In this document: positions 25,380 to 33,674 of the stretch, piece by piece
Numbering within the stretch: position 1 is the stretch's first letter
Layout: each line of letters begins with the position of its first letter
Assembly: GCA_964423265.1 (NCBI GenBank)
Contig: CAYREF010000019.1
Location: forward strand, 1 to 35,447
Origin: M55B165 sp964423265
Lineage (GTDB): Bacteria; Actinomycetota; Humimicrobiia; Humimicrobiales; Humimicrobiaceae
DNA: 35,447 nt
Direction of reading: 5' to 3'
Program-made: the position numbers and the translations under genes
The notes under the pieces: model-generated
What the model was told of the DNA's origin: nothing
Seen by the model: the letters and a program-made list of their open reading frames with translations, nothing else
The model's database searches: none

Positions 25380-25442
25380 ATATTATTTTGTGCTAATATT
25401 TATAACTTGTTTTAGGTTGGATTAAAGGTTGATTAAAATAAA

Positions 25443-26459
25443 ATGCTTATATATATAATAATTGGAATTCTGGGGGCTGGACTTGGGTTGGCCTTCTATT
25501 TTTATGCTTTCCGCTTTGAGCCTTCTAATTTTAAGCTTTCGGAGGTAGACATATTCTTAAGGCAGCTGGGCAAGAAAGCCAAAGACAAAAAAGATAAACC
25601 ATTTTTAACCATATTACATCTTTCAGATTTCCATTTAAGGAAAAACAGAAAAGGTAAAAAACTGTTTAAGTTCGTCCAGGGCTTAAAAGGCCTTGAGCCT
25701 GACCTGCTGCTTATAACTGGGGACCTGATTGAAAAGGATGAAAATATTTCCTACCTTGTTGAAATGCTAGAGCCGCTTAAAGCCAGGTACGGAAAGTATG
25801 CTGTTTTAGGAGTGCATGACTATTACAATAAGTCTGCCGGTGAGTTTTTAAAGAACATGCTTAAAAGGAAGAGAAAATACAGGAGGGAAAACGATACGGC
25901 TGCCCTCATATCAGAACTTGGCAGTGTTGGAATTAAAGTGCTTAGAAATGAAAGGGTAGCCCTGGAAAATAATGGAAGCAATATCAAGGAGATAGAAATA
26001 GTTGGAATTGACGATCCGGTTATAGAGAGAAATAATGTTGGGCTGGCTCTGGGAGATAATAGTTCAGAGCCTATGACAGTAGAAGAGAAGGATAGGATTT
26101 ACAAAGAAAAGCATGCAGAGATTTTCAAAATGGATGACAAGGATTTCCATCTTCTAAACAGGGAAGGAAGGCTCAGGCTGGCCATGGTGCATACTCCTGA
26201 TGCCCATACCATTATAAGTTTGGCAGAAGAAGATACAGATTTAATATTTAGCGGCCATACCCACGGAGGCCAAATAAGGCTGCCCTATTTGGGGGCAATC
26301 CTTACCGGGTGCAGGCTGAAGGCCAGGTTTGCTTCGGGCCTGTTTTATTTTAAAAAGTTTGTCCTGTATGTATCCAGGGGCTTAAGCGAGGGAAGGTACT
26401 CGCAGTTTAGATTTTACTGCCAGCCTGAAGCTTCCATGATAAGAATTTATGAAAAATAA
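25443..26459 (+). CDS. Membrane-anchored metallophosphoesterase
   Basis: A 338-residue protein with an N-terminal membrane helix (1-22) and a calcineurin-like phosphoesterase domain (about 54-338). Metal motifs are HLSDFH (Asp62, His64), TGDL (Asp94), GVHD (123-126), MVHTPD (His250) and SGHTHGGQ (His272, His274). The usual GNHD is GVHD, so a metal-ligand Asn is missing. The family includes YkuE-like enzymes that act on lipid or nucleotide phosphodiesters at the membrane; the substrate here is unknown. There is a long insert rich in Lys/Arg after GVHD (about 129-150). Confidence 0.85.
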   Translation: MLIYIIIGILGAGLGLAFYFYAFRFEPSNFKLSEVDIFLRQLGKKAKDKKDKPFLTILHLSDFHLRKNRKGKKLFKFVQGLKGLEPDLLLITGDLIEKDENISYLVEMLEPLKARYGKYAVLGVHDYYNKSAGEFLKNMLKRKRKYRRENDTAALISELGSVGIKVLRNERVALENNGSNIKEIEIVGIDDPVIERNNVGLALGDNSSEPMTVEEKDRIYKEKHAEIFKMDDKDFHLLNREGRLRLAMVHTPDAHTIISLAEEDTDLIFSGHTHGGQIRLPYLGAILTGCRLKARFASGLFYFKKFVLYVSRGLSEGRYSQFRFYCQPEASMIRIYEK

Positions 26460-26521
26460 TTATTTAAAAACATAAATAATTTTTATATAATATTATTCAA
26501 TTTTAACTAATTTTTGAGTAT

Positions 26522-27046
26522 ATGGGAAAATTAATAGCGGCATTGATAGCATTTATAGTTTTATTTTCTTTCATCCTGCTTCCTGCATGCAGAAAATCTG
26601 AAGAACCGGTTTCTGAAACAACAGTAGAAGAAGTAGAAGAGGAGACCGAAACCATCACAGGAGAAGAAATAACAGAAGAAGAGGAAAAAGAAGAAGTACC
26701 CCAGGATATACAAAAATTAATAGATGAGGCAGACAGCTATTATGGGAACAGCGAATATGCGGAGGCTTCCAAAGCTTACAGGGATGCGGTTCTGGCAGTA
26801 GAGGGTTCGGATTTATCTGAAGAGAAAAAGGATGAGCTGCTTGGATATCTTAACAGCAGGTATGAAGAAACTAAAGAAATTGTAGATACTGCAAGGATGC
26901 ACCATGGAAATGCAATGCAGTTACAGTATGAAAAAAGGTTTGAAGAAGCCAAGCAGGAGCTGGAGATGGCACTAGAGATTTACCCTAAATACCAGCCTGC
27001 AATTGATGCACTGGAAACTCTTCAGGCTATGGAAGATTTAAATTAA
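26522..27046 (+). CDS. Lipoprotein with TPR-like repeats
   Basis: A 174-residue exported protein. The lipobox LPAC ends at Cys23 after a hydrophobic signal, so it should be lipid-anchored outside the membrane. A very acidic linker (about 30-62) leads to helical repeats (about 62-170) of TPR type, with YGNSEYAEASKAYRDA and KRFEEAKQELEMALEI. It is likely a protein-protein interaction factor. There is no SD sequence; TATAAT (26486-26491) lies about 30 nt before the ATG. Confidence 0.82.
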   Translation: MGKLIAALIAFIVLFSFILLPACRKSEEPVSETTVEEVEEETETITGEEITEEEEKEEVPQDIQKLIDEADSYYGNSEYAEASKAYRDAVLAVEGSDLSEEKKDELLGYLNSRYEETKEIVDTARMHHGNAMQLQYEKRFEEAKQELEMALEIYPKYQPAIDALETLQAMEDLN

Positions 27047-27219
27047 TTATTGCCCTTTTATTGTCTGGCACTTCCAGGCTACTGCACTTTAAAGGGAAGA
27101 CAAGTTTAGAAAAACAAGTTTTTTAAAAAAGGTCATAGTTTTAAAAAGACCAACAAAAAAGTTTTAAAACCCTTCCAATAATATGACTTTAACTTGAAGT
27201 TATAGTAATATTTTCACAA

Positions 27220-27984
27220 ATGGTATCTAAAAAAAGACCAACTAAAAAAAGAGGTTGCCTTACCCCCGTGGTTAGGTTTACCTTTCTCCTCCTTATAATC
27301 TTTGGCATTGGCTTTTTTATCTTCTATTCAATAGATAACCCTGATTTTCTCCCCAATCTAAAATCCAGTTTTTCACCGGAAAAAGCAAGCAGTGCTGCTG
27401 AAAATGAAAAAACAATGATGCAATTATCAGCAGAAAATGATACGGAAGCTCAGCCTGAATCCAGTAGTGGAAACAGTGGTTTTTTAGAAAAAATAAAGGG
27501 ACTTTTCAAAAAGGAAGAAAAAGAGGCTAGTACTAAACAGATTGATAGCATGATTACTATCAATTTTTATTTCTGCAGCCTGGGCCAGGACACAAAACTG
27601 GTGGCAGAAGAGCGCACTATTATCGGGGGAACAGTTGAGGGTGCTGTTTTTAATGCCAGCAGGGAGATCCTGGAGGGGCCTACCAAGCCTTTTATTTTTC
27701 CGGTTATACCGGGGGGCACAAAGCTTTTGGGTACTGAAGTAAATGAAAATGTTGCAGAGGTTAACCTGTCCCAGGAGTTTTTGGATAATAGCCTGGACTT
27801 GAGATTGCTGGATGAATATGTTATTTATTCTATTGTTAATACTATAACTGAGATTCCGGGCATAAACGGAGTAATCTTTTATATTGAAGGAAAGAGGATT
27901 AAAGTTTATGGCAATGTTGACTTAAGCTTGCCTGCTATAAGGAAAGAAGAATTAATCCAGAAAGAAGAAGCAGATGAGGGCTAA
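27220..27984 (+). CDS. Membrane-anchored GerMN-domain protein
   Basis: A 254-residue protein. A basic N-terminus and one membrane helix (about 17-37) are followed by a low-complexity linker (40-110) and a GerMN domain (about 113-230), recognised by INFYF, LVAEERTI, a block beginning EILEGPT, GTKLLG, NVAEVNLSQEF and VNTITEIPGI. GerMN domains occur in spore-germination GerM but also in many non-sporulating Gram-positives and actinobacterial LpqB, where they probably bind the cell wall. No spore genes are seen here, so a spore role should not be assumed. There is no SD sequence; a -10-like TAATAT (27206-27211) ends 8 nt before the ATG. Confidence 0.85.
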   Translation: MVSKKRPTKKRGCLTPVVRFTFLLLIIFGIGFFIFYSIDNPDFLPNLKSSFSPEKASSAAENEKTMMQLSAENDTEAQPESSSGNSGFLEKIKGLFKKEEKEASTKQIDSMITINFYFCSLGQDTKLVAEERTIIGGTVEGAVFNASREILEGPTKPFIFPVIPGGTKLLGTEVNENVAEVNLSQEFLDNSLDLRLLDEYVIYSIVNTITEIPGINGVIFYIEGKRIKVYGNVDLSLPAIRKEELIQKEEADEG

Positions 27985-28030
27985 TTTTTCAATTAGGGCA
28001 GGCCTATTAAATGAAGGGGCTTTATTTACC

Positions 28031-28459
28031 TTATTTTTCTAAAATTTTTATAAATTCAACTGGCTTTACTATCTTTGCCCCAGTTTGTTTGGTAATTTCC
28101 TGGCTTGAAAAGAAATGTCTGTCACCGGTAACTAGGTAATCGGGCTGGCATTTTCTGGCAGCTTCTAAAATTAGAGCATCTTCCTTGTTGATCAGGCTAT
28201 GCCATTTACTGGCTTCTTGGGGAGAAGGGTCTTTTATTATAATGGGAGGGCAGCTGGTTAAAAATTTATTAAGGCCTGGCAGTATATCGGGCATCTTTTC
28301 CTTTGCTACCCTTATAATTTCAGCAAGGACTTTTTGTAAGATAAAGATATCTATCTTTGAAGCAACAAAATAATCCAATATTTTACCAGGTGCATTTTGG
28401 GAAGAATACAGGCCAGAGATAAAAACATTACTATCCAGAAATATTTTATATTTTTCCAT
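28031..28459 (-). CDS. PIN-domain ribonuclease toxin
   Basis: A 142-residue PIN domain. The metal-binding acidic residues are all visible: Asp9 in FLDSNVF, Glu47 in VLAEIIR, Asp94 in NKEDALIL and Asp113 in VTGDRHF. Such toxins cleave RNA, often tRNA or rRNA. It is the second gene of a pair with an AbrB-type antitoxin 38 nt upstream. The FISGL and VTGD forms place it nearer the COG1569-type PIN toxins than classic VapC. Confidence 0.87.
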   Translation of the reverse strand: MEKYKIFLDSNVFISGLYSSQNAPGKILDYFVASKIDIFILQKVLAEIIRVAKEKMPDILPGLNKFLTSCPPIIIKDPSPQEASKWHSLINKEDALILEAARKCQPDYLVTGDRHFFSSQEITKQTGAKIVKPVEFIKILEK

Positions 28460-28497
28460 TACTAATTTTTCTGTTAAATGATAGCTGCCATGGAAGG

Positions 28498-28761
28498 CTA
28501 ATTACTTTTACTATGCCTGATTTTTTCCTGGGTTTCTATAAGTTCGTCTTCGCTTATGCCTGATTTTTTAAAAGCTGACCTTATTTCTTCTAATGCTTTA
28601 CCTGCTATGTTCTTTTTTGGTGTAGCAATTAAGCGGTTGCCGTTTACTTTTAGCTCAAGCTTGTCCCCATATCCAAGCCCTAGTTTCTCACAAACCTTTG
28701 AAGGTAGGGTAATCTGTCTTTTTGGCCTCAACCTTACTTCTGGGTTTTCATTTTGGTTCAT
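28498..28761 (-). CDS. AbrB/MazE-type antitoxin
   Basis: An 87-residue protein with a swapped-hairpin beta-barrel DNA-binding domain (about 8-52: RLRPKRQITLPSKVCEKLGL, then GDKLEL) and a helical C-terminus that would bind the PIN toxin. The ATG at 28761 has AAGGTGAA upstream. Its leader carries a 12-bp motif (CTTACTTCTTAC on the + strand, 28780-28791) also found in front of the AbrB gene at 34410. Confidence 0.87.
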   Translation of the reverse strand: MNQNENPEVRLRPKRQITLPSKVCEKLGLGYGDKLELKVNGNRLIATPKKNIAGKALEEIRSAFKKSGISEDELIETQEKIRHSKSN

Positions 28762-29048
28762 TTAATTCACCTTGTTATTCTTACTTCTTACATTCAACAT
28801 CTCACATCAGAAACATTTTCATTATTAACTATTTTATATTTAATGTCAAAAAATATTGCCGACAGTTTTATTTAAAGATAAACTTTTAAAAAGGTTAAGC
28901 AAAAGTCGGGATAAGGAAGGGAGCAGAAACAGTGGAAATATATATGCGAGTATGGTAATTTTTAATATCGGCAATTTAGGCCCAAGCATGTTATGAAGGC
29001 GGAAAATAATAGGCATGGAATATTAGCTTAATTTAAGGTGAAGAAGCA

Positions 29049-30917
29049 ATGAAATATGACAGGAAATATTTAGCTTCTTATATATTGCTATTAATTGGTT
29101 TTGTAATTATCTTAAGGGAATTTATAGGAGGCAGGTCCCTGTGGGTAGATGAGGCCATGCTGGCTTTAAATATGGAAAAACCCTTCAGCCAGCTGCTTCT
29201 GCCTTTAGATTACAACCAGACTGCACCTATGCTTTTCCTGTACCTTTCCAAGGCATTTACCCTTGTTTTTGGCATCTCTGACTATTCCCTGAGGATTACT
29301 CCCCTTATTTTCGGGCTGGGTTCGCTTTACTTATTTTTTTTAATATCCAAGAAGATACTAAATAAATATGCGGCTGCTTTTTCCATGCTCCTTTTCATCT
29401 TATCTTATAAGCTAATCTACTACAGCCATGAATTTAAGCATTATTCTGCTGAAGTATTTTTTTCTTTGCTTTTCTTTTACCTTTTTCTGGAAATAAGGGA
29501 AAAGAGACTGGATATTAGAAAAGCTGCCCTTATAGGGTTAGTGGGAATATTGGCTTGCGGCTTTACCTTTAATTCGGCTTTTGTATTGTCCATGTTTTTA
29601 GTGTTTTGCCTCTATTTTTTTATAAGGGAAAAGGACAGGAAGGGCATAGCTTCTCTAGCTCTGCCGGCAGTTATGTGGGGAGCTGGCCTGGGGGCTGAAT
29701 ATTTCTTTGTTTACCTGGGGAATCCTAATTTCCAGTTTGGGCCTTTGCTTGATTACTGGGCAGAAGGGTATATGCCTTTTCCTCCCAGAAGCCTGGAGGA
29801 ATTGCTGTGGCTGCCTAACGCCATAAAGGATTTTTTTATCTTTATTTCCAATACGGACACTATACTTACCGGCAGGTTTCCGGTAATTGTTGATATTTAT
29901 GCATGCCTGTTTATTGCTTTCTTTGTAATAGGCACAGTTTATGCTTTTAGGTGCAAAAAGGCTTTCATTCCTGTTTACGGATTGGGCTTAATTTTTTTGG
30001 CCATTATAGCTTCAGCCCTAAACATTATTCCTTTTGGGGACCGGCTGGCCTTATATATTGTGCCACTTATTCTTTTGGTCTGTGCAATGGGAATATATTA
30101 TGTATTTATATGGGTCAGTAAAGCCCATAAGGCTATAGCGGTTTGCTTCCTCATACTTTTATTCTTCCTGCCCGCCATACCCAAAGTGTACCACCTGGCA
30201 GAGCCAACCTATAAAGTGGAGATAAAACCGGTGGTAAATTATTATTTAAGAAACAGAAAACCAGGGGATAAGGTTTTTATTGAAATTGACATTAACTCTT
30301 ATTATCCTCCCCAGTTTTTTTTCTACACCGGAGAGAATTTTGATTTTAGCAATGCAGACGGCAGCGGGGAAAAAGATTTACCGGAAATCAAGGAAGAAGT
30401 GTTAGGGTATGAGAGGGTATGGGTGATAGGGGATATTGGAAAGCTAAAAAATTACGGGGAGATTATAGACAGCTACAGGGTAGAAACCCTTGCTTCCAGG
30501 TGGCCTTTTGGATTCTTAAGGGAAGACATAATACATTTAAACAAGCCTAATGCCCAGATTTTTCTGTATGATTTCAGGCAGTATGAGCTGGAGGAGTTTA
30601 TAAATAAGTTTTACCTATATGGTAAAGGCAGAAGTGCAACCGGGGAGGAGCTATTTAACTGGACCAGGAAGATATTAAAATCACCACAGGCTATAGGGGA
30701 GTTATCCGACAACCTATTGGAAGCAGAGATGGGAAATAAGGAGTTTGTTGCGGTGTTATATAAGGTGTTGCTGGACAGGGAGCCGGATGATGACGGATTG
30801 GAGCACTGGGTTTCAATCCTGGAGCAGGGCAGCAGCAGGGAAGAAGTTATTGAAAGGATATTGGGTTCTGGTGAATTTAAGGTCAGGCTTGAACGGGATT
30901 TTGGAATTCAGTGGTAG
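29049..30917 (+). CDS. GT39-like membrane glycosyltransferase with C-terminal DUF4214 module
   Basis: A 622-residue polytopic protein. The first outside loop has SLWVDEAMLALN (Asp34-Glu35), the catalytic signature of ArnT/PMT-type GT-C enzymes, followed by LPLDYNQTAPMLFLYLSKAF and about ten more membrane helices to roughly residue 385. An extracytoplasmic part leads to a DUF4214 module (about 512-622) with LLDREPDDDGLEHWVSILEQG and ERILGSGEF. It probably transfers a sugar from a polyprenyl-phosphate donor outside the membrane. The ATG has AAGGTGAAG upstream. The GT39 plus DUF4214 fusion is unusual; it is the third such module in the window. Confidence 0.85.
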   Translation: MKYDRKYLASYILLLIGFVIILREFIGGRSLWVDEAMLALNMEKPFSQLLLPLDYNQTAPMLFLYLSKAFTLVFGISDYSLRITPLIFGLGSLYLFFLISKKILNKYAAAFSMLLFILSYKLIYYSHEFKHYSAEVFFSLLFFYLFLEIREKRLDIRKAALIGLVGILACGFTFNSAFVLSMFLVFCLYFFIREKDRKGIASLALPAVMWGAGLGAEYFFVYLGNPNFQFGPLLDYWAEGYMPFPPRSLEELLWLPNAIKDFFIFISNTDTILTGRFPVIVDIYACLFIAFFVIGTVYAFRCKKAFIPVYGLGLIFLAIIASALNIIPFGDRLALYIVPLILLVCAMGIYYVFIWVSKAHKAIAVCFLILLFFLPAIPKVYHLAEPTYKVEIKPVVNYYLRNRKPGDKVFIEIDINSYYPPQFFFYTGENFDFSNADGSGEKDLPEIKEEVLGYERVWVIGDIGKLKNYGEIIDSYRVETLASRWPFGFLREDIIHLNKPNAQIFLYDFRQYELEEFINKFYLYGKGRSATGEELFNWTRKILKSPQAIGELSDNLLEAEMGNKEFVAVLYKVLLDREPDDDGLEHWVSILEQGSSREEVIERILGSGEFKVRLERDFGIQW

Positions 30918-31320
30918 CAACAAGTAAGTTAACAATAGAGCTGAAAATAATGTATGAATTGCATTAATAGATTTTTGCCAATGGCTTTAAAAAACCTAAA
31001 ACCATGAAAAAAATAGGGAGCCGTTACTTCAGTAATTAGGTTAGAAAAATAAAAGGTAGCCAGAGACAATAAAATATTATTTGAGCTCAAGATGTGAAAA
31101 AAATTTAAATTAATTAGCGGGAAACAAACTGTATCGGTATTATAGAAATTAATATCCTGCTGAAGTCATAAAAAAACCTTAAAGCCTGATGTAGGAAATA
31201 TGATACCCGGAAACTATTTGGAAAAATAAGCAGTTATTTTTAACCTATGCCTGCTTTAATTCTTGATTTTTTTTAAATATGTATTTAAATTAACTTATTA
31301 GTAAACAATATTACATAATT
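30918..31320. other. Intergenic region without visible features
   Basis: A 403-nt AT-rich gap. I see no gene, RNA structure or clear terminator. TATTAC (31308-31313) lies 7 nt before the next ATG and may be a -10 element for a leaderless message. Confidence 0.5.
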
Positions 31321-32100
31321 ATGTATAATTCACTGCAACAGGGGGAAATATTTCATCTGGAATTTTTAAGATGGTTTGGGAGGAAGGTTGAGCCAAACTA
31401 TTATGCCTTAAAGGGAGGGGCAAACCTAAGGTTTTTCTTTGGCAGCATTAGATACTCTGAATATATGGATCTTGACCTGACAGACATAAGGGTAGATATC
31501 ATCCAGGATTTAGTATTGGATATATTAAATTCGCCAGGCTTTATTGATAATTTAAAAACTTATGGCATACAGAGAATTATTTCACCAAACATGGAAAAAG
31601 CAAAACAAACCGAAACTACCCAGAGATTTAAAGTTCACCTGATAAATATGGCCGGAGAAGACCTCTTTACCAAGATTGAGTTCTTGATAAGAGACTTGGG
31701 TAGCGGGGTAATTACCAGACCTATTTTGGATTCTATTTTAAGGGCATATAAGCTAATACCGCTTTTAGCTCCACACTATAATATTGTGTCTACTGTTATA
31801 CAAAAGGTTACAGCGCTTGCCCTAAGGCCGGCAATCCAGGCAAGGGATATTTTTGACCTTTATATGTTAAGCCCTAGATTCTCTTATCCTGAAGTAACTA
31901 AAAGTATTTACCCTGGTAGAGAGATTTTAGGGAAAGCTAATGAAAATTTATTTTCTGTCAAATTTGAGCAATTCCGTGATAGTGTTATTCCATATTTACC
32001 TACAGAGGAGCAGGCTAATTATAATTCAAAGCTTTATTGGGATGAAATAAGGCTGAAAGTTGCCAAGTTAATAGATGGGTTGCGGGAAAATTATGGTTAA
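31321..32100 (+). CDS. AbiEii-like nucleotidyltransferase toxin
   Basis: A 259-residue protein. Motif I is LKGGANLRFFFGSIRYSEYMDLDL (Gly32-Gly33, Asp50-x-Asp52), and the later motifs are QKVTALALRP (Lys162) and ARDIFDLYML (Arg175-Asp176). The first Asp of the usual SEDxDLD is Tyr here, but the core DxD remains. It is clearly of the AbiEii superfamily but distant from the copy at 19787. It precedes its wHTH partner and overlaps it by 8 nt, the reverse of the usual antitoxin-toxin order. There is no SD sequence. Confidence 0.82.
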   Translation: MYNSLQQGEIFHLEFLRWFGRKVEPNYYALKGGANLRFFFGSIRYSEYMDLDLTDIRVDIIQDLVLDILNSPGFIDNLKTYGIQRIISPNMEKAKQTETTQRFKVHLINMAGEDLFTKIEFLIRDLGSGVITRPILDSILRAYKLIPLLAPHYNIVSTVIQKVTALALRPAIQARDIFDLYMLSPRFSYPEVTKSIYPGREILGKANENLFSVKFEQFRDSVIPYLPTEEQANYNSKLYWDEIRLKVAKLIDGLRENYG

Positions 32101-32722
32101 GAAATCTATCTTAACATATACAAAGGAATTAAATAGGCCAGTATTTACTACCCGTGAGGCAGCAATGCTTTCCGGAATTTCATTACCCAATGCTTCCAAG
32201 CAGCTTAAAAATCTTGAAGAGAAAGGGCTTGTTTTTAAAGTTAGCAGGGGCATATGGGCAGAGGCTGGAAATGAAAGAGTAAGCCCTTATAGCATTATTC
32301 CTCTTTTGCTGCCCAAAAACAGAGCTTATGTGTCTTTTATAAGTGCATTACACCTGTATGGAATAATTGAACAGATCCCCCAGGAAATAATGCTGGCTTC
32401 AACAGTTCATACTAGAAAAATTCATACCAAATTAGGGACATTTTCCATACACCGGATATCCCCTTATTTTTTCGATGGTTTTGGCTGGTATAAAGGCAGG
32501 GGCGGATTTTTGATAGCAGAACAGGAAAAAGCATTAATAGACAGCCTTTACCTGTCAGGAAGAAAGAAAAAACAGTTTAGTTATTTCCCGGAACTCTATT
32601 TCCCTGAATCATTTAGTTTCGATAAAGCCAGACATTGGGTTGCAAAAATAAGGGACAGGAGAATAAAATCCTATGTTACAAAGAGGTTGGAAGAGATAAA
32701 GGTTGCATATAAAAACTTTTAA
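32093..32722 (+). CDS. AbiEi-like winged-HTH antitoxin
   Basis: A protein of about 209 residues from ATG 32093, which overlaps the toxin stop (ATGGTTAA); an ATG at 32075 is also in frame. The wHTH is at about 17-50 (FTTREAAMLSGISLPNASKQ, then VSRGIWA). The C-terminal part has ALHLYGIIEQIP and IAEQEKALIDSLY, the AbiEi signature (compare ATPEKAVVD in the other copy). It is predicted to neutralise the upstream nucleotidyltransferase and to regulate the operon. Confidence 0.85.
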   Translation: MVKKSILTYTKELNRPVFTTREAAMLSGISLPNASKQLKNLEEKGLVFKVSRGIWAEAGNERVSPYSIIPLLLPKNRAYVSFISALHLYGIIEQIPQEIMLASTVHTRKIHTKLGTFSIHRISPYFFDGFGWYKGRGGFLIAEQEKALIDSLYLSGRKKKQFSYFPELYFPESFSFDKARHWVAKIRDRRIKSYVTKRLEEIKVAYKNF

Positions 32723-32967
32723 AAATCAATTATAGCATGAAAGGGATATTTTAAATAAGACCTGTTCTGAATTTTACCCAGATATAATTCAACTGTTTGC
32801 TTATTAAGGCATAAAGTAAAAAAGTGGGATTATTAAATTTTGACTGATTGTTTGTATGTTTTCTGTTAAAATTAATAAAAGTAGTTACTTATTATAAATG
32901 GATGCCGGTGCCATATAGGATTTTGAAATAGAAAACGCTACCTTAATATTTTAATAAATGAGGAGCT

Positions 32968-33279
32968 ATGAAAAAAGAATCTACCAGTAGAGACCTGGAT
33001 AGAATAATAATTATTTTAAAGGACCTAAAGAATAAAATAGGGAAAGATTTTAAAGCAGAAATAATTGGAGTTTTTGGCTCTTTTTCCAGAGGACAACAAA
33101 AAAAGTCAAGTGATGTAGATATTCTTGTAGATTTTAAGGAAGGGGCTACTCTTTTTGACCTGGTTGGGTTAGGAGATTTCCTTGAAGAGAAGTTAAACAG
33201 GAAGATTGATATTATTTCCAGGCGCGCCATAAGGCCGGAGCTTAAGGATAATATATTAAAAGAGGTTGTTAATATATGA
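32968..33279 (+). CDS. MntA-type nucleotidyltransferase antitoxin
   Basis: A 103-residue minimal nucleotidyltransferase. It has a perfect GS-x10-D-x-D motif (Gly37-Ser38, Asp49 and Asp51) and a third Asp at 81 in KIDII. In MntA-HepT systems this enzyme adds AMP to a Tyr of the HEPN toxin and so inactivates it. The ATG at 32968 has GAGGAG just upstream. It overlaps the HepT start as ATGA (33276-33279). Its active site looks intact although its toxin gene is broken. Confidence 0.9.
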   Translation: MKKESTSRDLDRIIIILKDLKNKIGKDFKAEIIGVFGSFSRGQQKKSSDVDILVDFKEGATLFDLVGLGDFLEEKLNRKIDIISRRAIRPELKDNILKEVVNI

Positions 33280-33656
33280 GCAGAAAGTATTGGATACTTA
33301 TAAATGATGTGCTTGCTTCTATGGGGTATATTGAGAAATTTGTGTAAGGGGATGGATTATCAAGGTTTTATAAACGATGAGAAAACTGCAAGTGCGGTAC
33401 TCAGAAAATTTGAAATAATCGGAGAGGCAATAAAACTTATACCGGAACATATAAAGGATAAATATCCTGAAGTACCCTGGAAAAAATGGCGGGCATGAGG
33501 GATAAGTTAATACATGGATATTTTTCAGTTGACTACAAATTGGTTTGGGATTCCATAAAGATTGAAATACCAAACTTAAAGCCAAAAATTAAAAATATTC
33601 TAGATGATTTTGATTCCCAAGAGAGCCAAAAAACAGATAACTACGAAAACTTTTAA
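33276..33656 (+). pseudogene. HepT-type HEPN toxin gene with two compensating frameshifts
   Basis: Read with two corrections, this gives a full HEPN toxin. The first part (33276-33344, MSRKYWILINDVLASMGYIEKFV) hits a TAA at 33345. One extra base there moves the frame to KGMDYQGFINDEKTASAVLR and onward to PWKK. A missing A in the A6 run at about 33480-33486 then restores the frame to MAGMRDKLIHGYFSVDY. The active motif R-x4-H-x-Y is intact (RDKLIHGY). The +1 and -1 shifts cancel, so the final stop (33654-33656) is in the starting frame. This could be true decay or assembly error in the raw sequence. Confidence 0.85.
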
Positions 33657-33674
33657 GAATTTAGATAATATCTA

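Noticed and set aside
27220..27984. Evidence of sporulation from the GerMN domain
   Set aside because: GerMN domains are common in non-sporulating bacteria and no other spore gene is seen here.
33304..33498. A separate 64-codon gene in the HepT region
   Set aside because: Its sequence joins to the frames on both sides to form one HEPN protein, so it is the middle piece of a frameshifted gene.
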